A stretch of 64,000 nucleotides of DNA from Dipteris shenzhenensis (Eukaryota > Polypodiophyta > Polypodiopsida > Gleicheniales), in NCBI GenBank assembly GCA_047967505.1, contig CM106541.1. One strand, 5' to 3'. Position numbers and translations under genes: made by a program. Every line of letters begins with the position of its first letter. The first letter of the stretch is position 1. This document shows positions 11,282 through 20,815 of this stretch, piece by piece. The notes below the pieces were generated by a model. The model ran no database searches, was not told the DNA's origin, and saw only the letters and a program-made list of their open reading frames with translations.

Positions 11282-11510
11282 CTTTCTGAACCTGCTTCCA
11301 CCATTCGTCAATCTGTTTTCCTTTCTGAAGGTGTTCAGGAACATGCTTTCCAGCCAGCTGTTCCATCATTACACGATTGATTGACCATAGACGCAAAATT
11401 TGGCTGCTGCCCACGAAATCCAAAAGCATATTCTGTGGAGATACACCACCATTTTGATCTATGGGCCTCTCCTCCTTGTGGAAAGACAATATCTTTTGTG
11501 TGGTTTCAAC
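11282..11510 (-). CDS. MED12: MED12 exon (VETTQKILSFH block)
   Basis: Minus-strand exon coding VETTQKILSFHKEERP, MLLDFVGSSQILRLWS and KGKQIDEWWKQVQK. Acceptor GTGCAG|GTTGAA; donor AAAG|GTTGGA. It starts in phase 0 and continues directly from DPKK in the exon at 27298-27554, giving the MED12 signature KKVETT.KILSFH. It ends one base into the Gly codon completed by the next exon. No stop, indel or substitution suggests decay, so the gene appears functional despite the insertions around it. Confidence 0.88.
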
Positions 11511-12269
11511 CTGCACTATTAAAAATGTTTAGAGTTTGGTAAATGGAAGGAGCATTCATACAGATTAAAACAAAATCCTTGCAGAATAATACATTTGTGA
11601 AAGGCAAAATGCATCCATATACGCAATATACTCTTATGGCAATCTCTGAACAATAAAGAAACAATGAATTTCTTCTCCTACTTGCACTGACTCTCCAACT
11701 TAAACAGGAGACAAACTGTAGAATTGTTGTAGGCCTTGTGGAGAATGGAGCGGGAGAGGCCTAAGTAGGAGAGAGCCATGTGGCATAGAAGTTATCCCAC
11801 GTATGATCAGTTGGGATAGGCCTTGGGGAAGTGGCCATACCTGTATTTGAAGGGGATCTTTGTTTTGGGAAAGGGATCATCATTTGAGCCTTATCTTGTT
11901 TCACTATTTGGCATTGTTTTCTTGGGGAAGGGTTGAGTTCTTACTCCCCCTCCCCAGACCTCTCTCAGGTAGACCTCATCATGCATCTCTATTTTATCCT
12001 CTTCATTGCCCCTCTACCTTGTTCTGGTTGACCTTATGCTCTCCCTCTCCCTCTCCACCTTGGCCTTCCATTCCTACCTTATCCTCTGCCCTCTCTTCAG
12101 CCACCCCATTGTTTTCGTTGATGCAGAGGCGCTAGGAGGGCAGAATCGCCCCTCCCCTTTCGAGATCTACATGCTGGAGTGGAAGGGAGGAAGGTCCGCA
12201 ATGGCCCCCTTGATGTTGCTGTGCCCTAATATTTCTATGCCCCCCTCCTTTTCGTCACAGTCATGGTTC
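11511..12269. other. MED12 intron, left part, unassigned
   Basis: AT-rich up to about 11700, then pyrimidine-rich (11930-12130: many CCCTCTCC words). This could be the 5' region of a LINE or LTR element, but no diagnostic motif is seen. Confidence 0.35.
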
Positions 12270-12618
12270 AGATATCGAGGAGACCACGTCCCCTGCCACA
12301 GTGTGAGACAGCCCGATAGAGGCAGATACGAGATATCTTCATGGCTCACTAAGAGCCATCACTGTGCCAAGCGTTGGTTTCTGATTCCCAGTTTCGAGAT
12401 TGACCTAATTCAGTTTATGCTTGATAGATTGACTTGATTCGGTTGACATTTGACTGATTATGATTATGATTTTGTTAGCATAGAATACTACTCAGCAAGG
12501 TCCCTAGCATGCCCTTTGCTCCAGCCCCTTGAGGCTTGTATGAGTTTTCCTTTTTGTGCACTATGTCCCATAGGCCCGCGAGGCCTTCCGCGGACGTTAA
12601 TACATCTCTCTCTCTCAT
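12270..12618 (+). mobile_element. LINE-T 3' end with hairpin and CT tail
   Basis: Matches the 3' region of the LINE-T copy at 50820-51112 (CGAGGAGACCACGTCCC against CAAGGAGACCACGCCCT, then CAGCAAGGTCCCTAGC, CAGCCC, GGCTTGTATGAGTTTT). It ends with ATGTCCCATAGGCC..GGCCTTCCGCGGACGTTAATA and a short (TC)n run. Only non-coding or C-terminal remnants are left; the copy is strongly 5'-truncated. Confidence 0.7.
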
Positions 12619-13209
12619 AGAGCTCAGGCACACGCCATACCAGAGGACAGAGACCAGGAGGAGCACGAGGACGGCAGAGCCCACACAGGACACATGCCTC
12701 CACCATGTGGATGTACATATGAGATGGTTTGTAGACGCCGCAGGATCTTGTTACATAGGGGACGTACTCGCCGCTTCATCTCCAGACGATCCAGGATGAT
12801 GGCAGCATTTCGGAGGAGACTTACTCATGGAGATCTCGCCCCACCAGCCGCTCACCTCACCTTTGCCCAGATTTGTACTCTCATAGCAGGAGGCAGAGTC
12901 GATGGACAGGATTTCCAGTATTATTTTGGTTCTCAGACTCCGTGAAACCTGGACTTGTATCTTTGCATTGGCATATTGTGCTCATCCCCCCCATTTTGCA
13001 CCCGGGGGCGGTTTCCTTGCATCTAGTTTACTCTGTATTTAGGCTCAGATTTGACATTATGTACTTTCACTTGCATTATATTGCATAGCACTTAGATGAT
13101 ATTCGACGATGCCTCTTCTTTGGGGCACGTTGATTTTGTGCTATCTTGTATGCAGAGTTCTTGATGTCCCATGGGCCCATTTTGGCCTCTAGTGGACAAT
13201 AATACACTT

Positions 13210-13262
<53 letters not shown>
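12616..13262 (+). mobile_element. LINE-T, 5'-truncated, nearly identical to 19240-19851
   Basis: From CTCATAGAGCTCAG onward this segment matches the 3' end of the intact LINE-T almost base for base. It covers the arginine-rich C-terminus of ORF2 (CGCTYEMVCRRRRILLH, then FQYYFGSQT, stop at 12943-12945), the 3'UTR and the hairpin TGTCCCATGGGCC..GGCCTCTAGTGGAC. The tail is (TTTC) followed by a (CT)n run of about 60 bp (13205-13262). It starts inside the CT tail of the preceding LINE-T end. The near identity implies recent retrotransposition. Confidence 0.85.
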
Positions 13263-13266
<4 letters not shown>

Positions 13267-14294
13267 CAACCCAAGGGTTAGGTTCAGCTAGGGGGTTCTA
13301 CATACAGCCAATTATGGATTGGCCTACCCTCTCCTCCAAGTCCCCCTCAACTCCTTCAACCTCCATCATGCCTCGGTACTCTACAGTTGCAGCCATGACA
13401 CCCTCTCCGTATACACGCAATTATCAACAAGAAGGCTCAAAACGACCCATCCTTTGGCAACAGGATCATATTTCTTTTACAGCAAGCAGTGAGAGAGCTA
13501 CGATTGGAACTCGTAGAAGTAAAGGCTCAACTTCACATTCTAGAAGGGCTTGGTAAGCAGGAAGTAATTGATGAGGCTGTAAAATCTTGTAAGGGTTCCC
13601 CCCCTACCCCGCAGCTAGTCTCTACAGTCAAAGATCTTGTTCACATTGAAGTACAGAGTGCTAAGAAGGAAGTGATTGTGAAAGTGGACACCAAAGCAAG
13701 TAAGTTTGTTATTTAAGCAGAGATTAAAGAACACGAAACTAGATGTGATAATGCGCTTAAGATTAGAATAGGGGGACTCCCAGAAGATTGGTACAAAGAG
13801 GAGGACACTTATAGTGTGAAATATTGACAAAGATCAAAGCAGGCTTGCCCAACATTGAATGGACGGATGATGATGAGCAGGATGATGACGACTCCAGGCC
13901 ATCTTCTATTATGCATTACAAAGGTCATGCAATCCTTACACTATAGTCAAAAGATATGCGACTCAAGCTTCTTCGACAATCTTACAAGTTGAAGGGTACC
14001 AAAGTATGGATAGCTGAGGAGCTTACACAAGCTCAACTCAAGAATAAGGCACCTGAATTAGCTATTTACCGTGAAGGCGTAGCCCTAATCAGAGAGTTTA
14101 AATCAAAACCAAAAGCCTCCAGTCTTAAACTGATGTATGGCTGATTACTCTTTCAGACTATTATGTATGTACTCTAAATAAATTGGGGTTGCTTTTGCAC
14201 TCCTTGGGAGCTGCCATGCGCCCTCCCTAAAGCAGATGTACTAGAGGGTTTCTTGCTGTCCCATAGACCTTTTGGTCTCCACTGGACGTTAATA

Positions 14295-14337
<43 letters not shown>
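13263..14337 (+). mobile_element. LINE-T-like ORF1-only element (half-LINE)
   Basis: Begins right after the CT tail and ends in its own hairpin/CT tail (14248-14337). The coding part resembles LINE ORF1. There is a coiled-coil-like stretch (LRLELVEVKAQLHILEGLG, about 13495), then LKIRIGGLPEDWYKEED (RRM-like, about 13755), then LKGTKVWIAEELTQAQLKNK (ORF1 C-terminal domain, about 13990), with stop at 14142-14144. In-frame stops (13714, about 13825) and a frame change break it. ORF2 is absent: the 3'UTR follows ORF1 directly. This resembles mammalian HAL1 half-LINEs, or may be an internal deletion. Confidence 0.65.
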
Positions 14338-14511
14338 GTTGCTTTTTGCACTCCTTGGGAGCTGCCATGTGCCCTCCCTAAAGCAGATGTACTAGAGGGT
14401 TTCTTGCTGTCCCATCGACCTTTTGGTCTCCAGTGGATGTTGACAGACTCTCTCCCTCCCTCCCTCTCTCTCTCTCTCTCTCCCCCCGTACAGCCGCTCA
14501 GGCTCTCACTT

Positions 14512-14548
<37 letters not shown>

Positions 14549-14555
14549 CAGTCAC
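14338..14555 (+). repeat. Duplicated LINE-T 3' tail and CT microsatellites
   Basis: 14338-14484 repeats 14189-14337: GGTTGCTTTTTGCACTCC through ACTAGAGGG, hairpin CCCATCGACC..GGTCTCCAGTGGAT, and (CTCC)/(CT)n. A short piece of LINE-T leader (CCCCGTACAGCCGCTCAGG, 14487-14505) follows, identical to the sequence at 20543-20561, then another (CT)n to about 14545. Apparent Ser/Leu- or Arg/Glu-rich frames here are microsatellite translations. Confidence 0.75.
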
Positions 14556-15422
14556 ATTTTCAGCATCCCGACACGAAGTCCTTACTTTTCGATACGCTGG
14601 TGAGACCTGCAGTCATGTATGCTAGCCCCTTTTGGGCAGGAGATCTCAGGGTTGCAGATTGGAGACGAGTAGAGAGGTTACAGATCATCATGTTCTCCAG
14701 ATTGATCAGAGCGAAGCCCACGGTACCGCATCAGATTACGTTCGCAGAGTTCGGAGCTACACCCCTAGCGCTAGATGCAGCATTTCAGTCAGTTACGTAC
14801 TTGCATAGGATCAGGGCGCTCGGAGACTCAGCAGCAGGCAGAGCACGATTACCGTGGCTAGCACTGACATCCTCGCAGATGTTAGCGGAGAGAGCTCATA
14901 CTTTTTGTTGGTACCACACACTCTCCACATGGCTCACCTCGCTGGGCTTGGATATGGATAGGCTGCCACCATTTCGATACAGCATAGATGCCCCTCGCCT
15001 CCCTCTCACTCGACATGAGCTCAGCCAGGTTATCAGGGCAGATTTGTTGCAGCTACACACGTTTCGCACTTGGGTTCATCCCACGGAGCTTCCTACGAAG
15101 ATGGCCACATATCGTGACCATTTTCTCAGGATTTCAGAGGATGGCTTCATCATATCCCCAGGATATATCGGCGTTCATATGTCGCACTCACTCAGGATTG
15201 CCTTGGGCCAGCTCAGGGTATCTTCCCACAGATTAGACGTTCAGGCCGGCAGGATGCGTCGTACAGCTACCGGACATAGACCCAAGCGAGAGACTAGGAT
15301 ATGTCCTTGTTGCACTATGGGGGAGGTGGAGACTGAGGAGCACTTTGTTTGCAGATGCCCTTTATATTATGAGATCCGTGGCAGATTTCACTGTTTATTT
15401 GGGCACGGATTTGGACCGAGTC
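14556..15422 (+). pseudogene. LINE-T copy B, ORF2 C-terminal part (left piece)
   Basis: ORF2 of a LINE-T from the end of RT to the zinc motif. It starts at TTTCAGCATCCCGACACG (matches 18257), reads VMYASPFWAGDLRVADWRRV, GATPLALDAAFQSV, LDMDRLPPFRYSIDAP, CPCCTMGEVETEEHF and YYEIRGRFHCLF, and stops at FGP. The homologous reading resumes at 19854 (ATTATGGAGTATGAGG), so the element at 15423-19853 was inserted into it. It is 5'-truncated but open over 270 codons. Confidence 0.87.
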
Positions 15423-15737
15423 GGGAAAGATCGTACTAGAGAGCAGCCCCTCATTATCAGATTCAGAGATGCCCAGGCACGTCTAGCTGCCCTCAGGAGG
15501 AGAGGGACACTCAGAGACCACCCACAGATTTCCATGGACGAGGATCTGACTCAGATACAGGTTGAGGAGCGCAAGGCGCTCTTGCCTCAGAGAGACGCAG
15601 CCCGAGCTCAGGGCAAGTGGGCAGTGATCAGGGATGGCAGACTCATCACAGGCACCTTGAGGCGTGCTCCCACAGTGCCTAGGGATGACAGACCAGCAGA
15701 TATGGCCCCACCTCCACCTCCTGCTCCGACCGCCTGA
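15423..15737 (+). CDS. LINE-T copy C, ORF1 C-terminal part
   Basis: C-terminal end of a LINE ORF1 (RNA-binding chaperone): LIIRFRDAQARLAALRRRG, EDLTQIQVEERKALLPQRD, ARAQGKWAVIRDGRL, then a proline-rich end PPPPPAPTA and TGA at 15735-15737. This is the usual ORF1 C-terminal layout (basic motif, D-L-T, then K-W/A-x-I-R-x-G-R-L). The 5' part is missing because the copy is 5'-truncated on insertion into copy B. The stop is followed by CGG, and ORF2 continues in the same frame. Confidence 0.7.
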   Translation, partial: GKDRTREQPLIIRFRDAQARLAALRRRGTLRDHPQISMDEDLTQIQVEERKALLPQRDAARAQGKWAVIRDGRLITGTLRRAPTVPRDDRPADMAPPPPPAPTA

Positions 15738-18700
15738 CGGGACAGGGCTCATGGGACACACCACCTGTCAGATAGTCTACGCATCGCTGTATGGAACTGC
15801 AATGGTTCTTTTACAGCACAGCCAGGCAATCTACGGGGGGCTTTCTTTGGGAGAGATATCATCTTTTTCACAGAGACACACGAGAGTCCAAAGAGACCTT
15901 TGCCACGAGTGACAGGATATACATGGAGATCTGCCTTCAGACAGCACTTCAGACAGCACACTCGAGCATTTGGAGTGAGAGGATCTGGAGGAGTGGCCAT
16001 TTTGTACAGAGAGCATCTCGATCGGATCATCACAGTGGAGAGAGCGGATTCACATGCCCGATTCTTGTGGGTACGCATCCACCGCAGAGCCTCTCAGCGA
16101 GATCTCTTTATTGCAGTTTGCTACTTTCCCCCGGCGCAGTCGTTTTATTCTTCCACTGGACCAGGCCAGTCCATATTTGAGGATCTCTCAGCGGACATTG
16201 CAGATTTTTCACATCGCGGAGAAGTCATCCTCTTAGGGGACTTCAACGCGAGGACCTCAAACAGACAGGCCCTCACTTATGACTTCATGGAGGATCCGGT
16301 CATACTTCCGGCATCTCACAATGATAGCCTCTGTCGGACTTCATCAGACTGCACAGTACAGCCCACAGATCAGGGACGTCAGTTACTGGAGCTCCTCACC
16401 TCGCACAGTATGGTCATTTATAACGGCTTGTCCAGGTGGCCACAGTCTTCCATGCCTACATTCTCTTCTGCTTCTGGGCGTGGCACTAGCGTGATCGACT
16501 ACATCATAGGTCCCCCGACTCTAGTCCCTTCCATCCATAGCCTTACTGTTAGCCCCTTCATGCCCTCTGCCGACCATGCACTCATCCACTTTACTTTGAC
16601 TCATGTCTCCCATGACCCACCCCCCCCTCGTCATCACGACCGCACATCCTATTATGAGGTTCATTTCGACCACCAGTTCGATGATGTATATAGCCAGAAC
16701 CTCAGCCGCCTACTCCGTCCTCATCTATTAGATGCTCTACCATCCACGCAGGACTGGTGGAAACTTGTACATTCTTCACTCATTTCTGCTGCCCACATGT
16801 CCTTCCCTGCCACGTGTCATTCGTCTAGTCCCCCACCGGTTGGTCTTGTTCCTTGCAACGGTTGGTATGACGAGGAGTGTAAGGAACTCCGCAGGAAACT
16901 TCACCTTGAGACCAAGGAGAAGTCTCCCCTCCTTACCGAAACCAAGAGAGACTACAAGTGGTTGGTTAGGCGCAAGAAACGCCAATTTCTAGCCCAGAAT
17001 GAGGAGGAGCTGAGAAGCTTGCTTTTCAGCTGTGACTCCAAGGAATTCTGGCGAAAATTCCTCCGCTCGAAGTCTCAGAGCCCCCTTACAGATCCACGTG
17101 TCTGGTCTGCATATACTTCAGCTCTATATGATGTTCCAGATCAGCCAGCCATCGATTTATCCCATTCCCCTAGGCCAGCTTCATCTATTCTTTTCACACC
17201 AGAGAGTGTCCGTGCAGCAGTCCACCGATTGAAGAACGGGAGAGCTAAGGATCATGATGGATTGCAAGCGGAGTATGTAATCCATGGGATTGATGCCTTA
17301 GATTTTGTTCTTTCCCGTCTCTTCAATGAGTCTGTTTGTACAGGCCTACCACAGTCCTGGTTAGGCAATACCATAGTACCTATCCACAAGTCGGGGGACC
17401 CTATGGAGCCGTCGAATTACAGGACCATCATGATCGGCCACGTTATGGCCAAGATCTTTGCATCAGTTTTGGAAAGCCGTATAAATGACCATGCCGAGAC
17501 GACAGGACTCAGAGCCAGAGGGCAGGCTGGATTCCGTAGGGATCATTCGACACTTGACCACATCCTCACACTTAGGGCACTGGTGGAGGAGGCGAAGTCA
17601 CGAAGGCAACGGCTTTATTGTTGCTTCGTGGACTTCAGGAAGGCATTTGACACAGTTCCGCGATTCAGATTGTTTCAGAGGATTCGCCAGATGGGCTTTA
17701 GTGGAGAGATACAGTGGGCTATCATGGCTTTGTATGAGAGGGTCACTGGTCGGGCTCGGACACGTGAGGGGCTCTCAGAGGAGGTATGCAGCACGATTGG
17801 GGTGAAGCAGGGCTGCCCGCTCTCTCCCACTCTCTTTGGATTATACATTGATGAGCTAGAGATGTTTGTACAGATGACAGGTGGTGTGGGCTCTACTCTC
17901 TCAGGATCCTCCATTCCTATCCTCCTGTATGCGGACGATGTGGTTCTCATTTCCTCTACTGCTCAGGGCCTCCAGGCACATATTGAGGCACTCCACAGGT
18001 TTTGCCAGGACAGGGGGTTGACCGTAAACCTTGGCAAGACCAAGGTTATGGTTTTCAACACCTCTGATCGTATTTACAGCATGGATGAGTTTTACTTCAC
18101 TTATGACGGACAGCCCATTGAGCTTGTTAGAGAGTACACTTATTTGGGGGCAGTTTTCAGGGGACCGGTCTTCACCATGACATATGCAGCACGAGATAGG
18201 ATTAGTAAAGGGTATGCTTCGTTGGCTCATCTTGAGCGTCAGTGTTTTCAGTCCCACTTTCAGCATCCCGATACGAAATCCTTGCTTTTTGATACATTGG
18301 TGAGACCAGCTGCGATGTATGCAGCTCCTTTCTGGGCAGGAGACCTCGGCGCTGCAGATTGGAGACGAGTAGAGAGGTTACAGATCATCATGTTCTCTCG
18401 GCTCATTAGGGCCAAGGCTACAGTTCCGCACGAGATCATGCTAGCAGAGTTTGGAGCTACTCCCCTTGCATTGGATGCAGCGTTTCAGTCGGTCATGTAT
18501 CTGCACAGGGTCAGGGAGTTTGGAGACTCAGCAGCAGGCAGAGCTCGGTTGCCATGGTTAGCACTTGCATCTTCTATGGAGTTGGCACGATCAGGGACCC
18601 GATACTGCTGGTACTTCAGACTCACTAGGTGGCTCACATCCCTTGGACTAGACATGGATAGACTGCCTCCGTTCCGATACAGCATAGATGCCCCTCATCT

Positions 18701-19568
18701 CGAGTTGACTCGCCACGAGCTTAGCCAGGTCACGAGAGCAAACTTGCTGCAGCTTCATACGTATCGCACTTGGGTTTATCCCACGCAGCTTCCGGTGAAG
18801 ATGGCCACATATCGTGACCACTTCCTTCGGATCTCAGAGGATGGATTTGTCATCCCACCAGGCTATACAGGTACCCACATGTCCCACTCACTGAGGATTG
18901 CCCTCGGCCAGCTTAGAGTCTCTTCGCATCAGCTCGAGATAGAGGCTGGTAGGATGCGACGCATGGAGGATGGACGGCGACCAGGCCGAGAGACCAGGAT
19001 CTGCCCTTGTTGCACCATGGGAGAGGTGGAGTCAGAGGAGCACTTCATTTGCAGATGCCCGCTATATTATGAGATCAGAGGTAGATTCCACTGTCTCTTC
19101 ACGGATGGCTTTGGACCTCTCTCACGAGTGATGGACTACGAGGATCAGCATTGCCTAGCCCTTTATGTCAGGGAGGCCACTATGCTTCGGCGAGACTACC
19201 TCAGAGAGCACAGACCGGAGCGTGATAGAGCCCAGCCTCATAGAGCTCAGACACACGCCATACCAGAGGACAGAGACCAGGAGGAGCACGAGGACGGCAG
19301 AGCCCACACAGGACACATGCCTCCACCATGTGGATGTACATATGAGATGGTTTGTAGACGCCGCAGGATCTTGTTACATAGGGGACGTACTCGCCGCTTC
19401 ATCTCCAGACGATCCAGGATGATGGCAGCATTTCGGAGGAGACTTACTCATGGAGATCTCGCCCCACCAGCCGCTCACCTCACCTTTGCCCAGATTTGTA
19501 CTCTCATAGCAGGAGGCAGAGTCGATGGACAGGATTTCCAGTATTATTTTGGTTCTCAGACTCATTGA
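15738..19568 (+). CDS. LINE-T copy C ORF2: endonuclease-reverse transcriptase, intact
   Basis: About 1276 codons open. The APE endonuclease has AVWNCNG (about residue 18), FFTETH, GDFNAR (about 167), VIDYIIG and SADHALIHF (about 277). RT has PIHKSGDP (about 550), NYRTIMIGHVMAK, FVDFRKAFDTVPR, GVKQGCPLSPTLFG and ILLYADDVVLIS (about 730). The cysteine motif CPCC...EEHFICRC lies near 1090. An arginine-rich tail (RRRRILLHRGRTRRF) ends the protein. No ATG precedes the endonuclease: the frame opens right after the ORF1 TGA, so I start it there. All visible catalytic residues are present; it may encode an active enzyme for target-primed reverse transcription. Confidence 0.9.
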   Translation, partial: RDRAHGTHHLSDSLRIAVWNCNGSFTAQPGNLRGAFFGRDIIFFTETHESPKRPLPRVTGYTWRSAFRQHFRQHTRAFGVRGSGGVAILYREHLDRIITVERADSHARFLWVRIHRRASQRDLFIAVCYFPPAQSFYSSTGPGQSIFEDLSADIADFSHRGEVILLGDFNARTSNRQALTYDFMEDPVILPASHNDSLCRTSSDCTVQPTDQGRQLLELLTSHSMVIYNGLSRWPQSSMPTFSSASGRGTSVIDYIIGPPTLVPSIHSLTVSPFMPSADHALIHFTLTHVSHDPPPPRHHDRTSYYEVHFDHQFDDVYSQNLSRLLRPHLLDALPSTQDWWKLVHSSLISAAHMSFPATCHSSSPPPVGLVPCNGWYDEECKELRRKLHLETKEKSPLLTETKRDYKWLVRRKKRQFLAQNEEELRSLLFSCDSKEFWRKFLRSKSQSPLTDPRVWSAYTSALYDVPDQPAIDLSHSPRPASSILFTPESVRAAVHRLKNGRAKDHDGLQAEYVIHGIDALDFVLSRLFNESVCTGLPQSWLGNTIVPIHKSGDPMEPSNYRTIMIGHVMAKIFASVLESRINDHAETTGLRARGQAGFRRDHSTLDHILTLRALVEEAKSRRQRLYCCFVDFRKAFDTVPRFRLFQRIRQMGFSGEIQWAIMALYERVTGRARTREGLSEEVCSTIGVKQGCPLSPTLFGLYIDELEMFVQMTGGVGSTLSGSSIPILLYADDVVLISSTAQGLQAHIEALHRFCQDRGLTVNLGKTKVMVFNTSDRIYSMDEFYFTYDGQPIELVREYTYLGAVFRGPVFTMTYAARDRISKGYASLAHLERQCFQSHFQHPDTKSLLFDTLVRPAAMYAAPFWAGDLGAADWRRVERLQIIMFSRLIRAKATVPHEIMLAEFGATPLALDAAFQSVMYLHRVREFGDSAAGRARLPWLALASSMELARSGTRYCWYFRLTRWLTSLGLDMDRLPPFRYSIDAPHLELTRHELSQVTRANLLQLHTYRTWVYPTQLPVKMATYRDHFLRISEDGFVIPPGYTGTHMSHSLRIALGQLRVSSHQLEIEAGRMRRMEDGRRPGRETRICPCCTMGEVESEEHFICRCPLYYEIRGRFHCLFTDGFGPLSRVMDYEDQHCLALYVREATMLRRDYLREHRPERDRAQPHRAQTHAIPEDRDQEEHEDGRAHTGHMPPPCGCTYEMVCRRRRILLHRGRTRRFISRRSRMMAAFRRRLTHGDLAPPAAHLTFAQICTLIAGGRVDGQDFQYYFGSQTH

Positions 19569-19853
19569 CACCTGGACTTGTATCTTTGCATTGGCATATT
19601 GTGCTCATCCCCCCCATTTTGCATCCGGGGGCGGTTTCCGTGCATCTAGTTTACTCTGTATTTAGGCTCAGATTTGACATTATGTACTTTCACTAGCATT
19701 ATATTGCGTAGCACTTAGATGATATTCGACGATGCCTCTTCTTTGGGGCACGTTGATTTTGTGCTATCTTGTATGCAGAGTTCTTGATGTCCCATGGGCC
19801 CATTTTGGCATCTAGTGGACAATAATACACTTTCTTTCTTTCTTTCTTTCTCA
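19569..19853 (+). repeat. LINE-T copy C 3'UTR, hairpin and (TTTC)n tail
   Basis: The 3'UTR ends with TTGATGTCCCATGGGCC..CATCTAGTGGACAATAATACAC and then (TTTC)n to about 19853. CCATGGG-type palindromic bases and the CC/GG arms form a short stem. The tail aligns with the other LINE-T ends and is presumably the RT recognition site and priming repeat. Confidence 0.85.
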
Positions 19854-20540
19854 GATTATGGAGTATGAGGATCAGTATTGCTTAGCATCAGGGAGATCAC
19901 CAGATATAGAGAGAGATTCCTCAGAGAGCACCGTCGCATCCCTGCCAGAGACCTGGTTATTCATGAGGAGCAGGACGAGGCGCAGGACCATGAGCACAGA
20001 GATAGCCCATCTTGCCAGAGAGCACCGATGGTTCCACCCCGAGGATGTACATATGACATGATCCGGCAGCACCGCAGGATGATCTTACACAGAGGCCGTA
20101 CCCGTCGCTTTATTTCTAGACGACGGAGGATGATGGCAGATTTTCGGAGGAGATTGCTCCATGGAGACTTGGCACCGCCAGCAGCCCATTTGACACTTGC
20201 CCAGATCTTCACACTCATGGCAGGAGGCATGGTCGATGGCCATGACTTCCATCATTTCTTTGGATCACAGACCCCTTAGGGAAGACGATGTTCCTCATAT
20301 TTCATATTTTACATTTTGTATCTAGGTAATTTTGGTACTCTATTTCATTTCATTTTGTATCTAGGATTTTTGTAGCCATTTTTGGCATCTTAGCGGTATT
20401 ACGATGAGGCCACCTAGTTGGCGCATCGTTGATGATGTATTTTCCTTTCGGATGATTTTGTGTCCCATAGGCCATGTATGGCCTTCCGTGGACCTTTAAT
20501 AAAATTTCTTTCTTTCTTTCTTTCTCTCTCTCTCTCCCCC
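19854..20540 (+). mobile_element. LINE-T copy B, right piece (ORF2 end, 3'UTR, tail)
   Basis: Continues copy B: EYEDQ, then the basic tail (19878-20279: GCTYDMIRQHRRMILHRGRTRRF ending HHFFGSQTP, TAG), with frame shifts near 19880-20040. The 3'UTR ends with the hairpin GTGTCCCATAGGCC..GGCCTTCCGTGGACCTTTAATA and (TTTC)n(TC)n at 20507-20536. Together with 14556-15422 it forms one element split by copy C. Confidence 0.85.
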
Positions 20541-20815
20541 CCCCCGTACAGCCGCTCAGGCTCCCCGTACCTCCTCCGTACAGCGGCTTAGCCTCTCCGT
20601 ATAACCGTTCAGCCTCTCCATACAGCCTCTCCTTGTACATCCGCTCAGCGTCTCCCCATACCGTACAGCCCGTCCCTACCTTTGTCGTACCTCTATCTGT
20701 ACCTTCGTCGTCAGTACCGCAATGCTTAGTCCGTACCTTCGTCCTTCTTTGTAAGTACCACAGCTCGGAGTCATACCTCCGTACCTCCCCCCGTCGACAC
20801 CTCTCCATATCTCCA
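20537..20815 (+). repeat. LINE-T leader, CCGTAC-rich
   Basis: Starts CCCCCCCGTACAGCCGCTCAGG and contains six CCGTAC plus many near matches (CCGTATAACC, CCATAC). The same opening is present at 14487, which suggests it is the 5' end of a LINE-T. It joins a LINE-T RT fragment at about 20816 with everything between deleted. Confidence 0.6.

Noticed and set aside
13076-13274. Arg/Glu-rich minus-strand frames
   Set aside because: They translate the (CT)n microsatellite tail of a LINE; the same applies at 14174-14555.
12567-20540. Regularly spaced repeats as a CRISPR-like array
   Set aside because: The repeats are LINE 3' ends with different spacers and coding remnants in a plant nuclear context.
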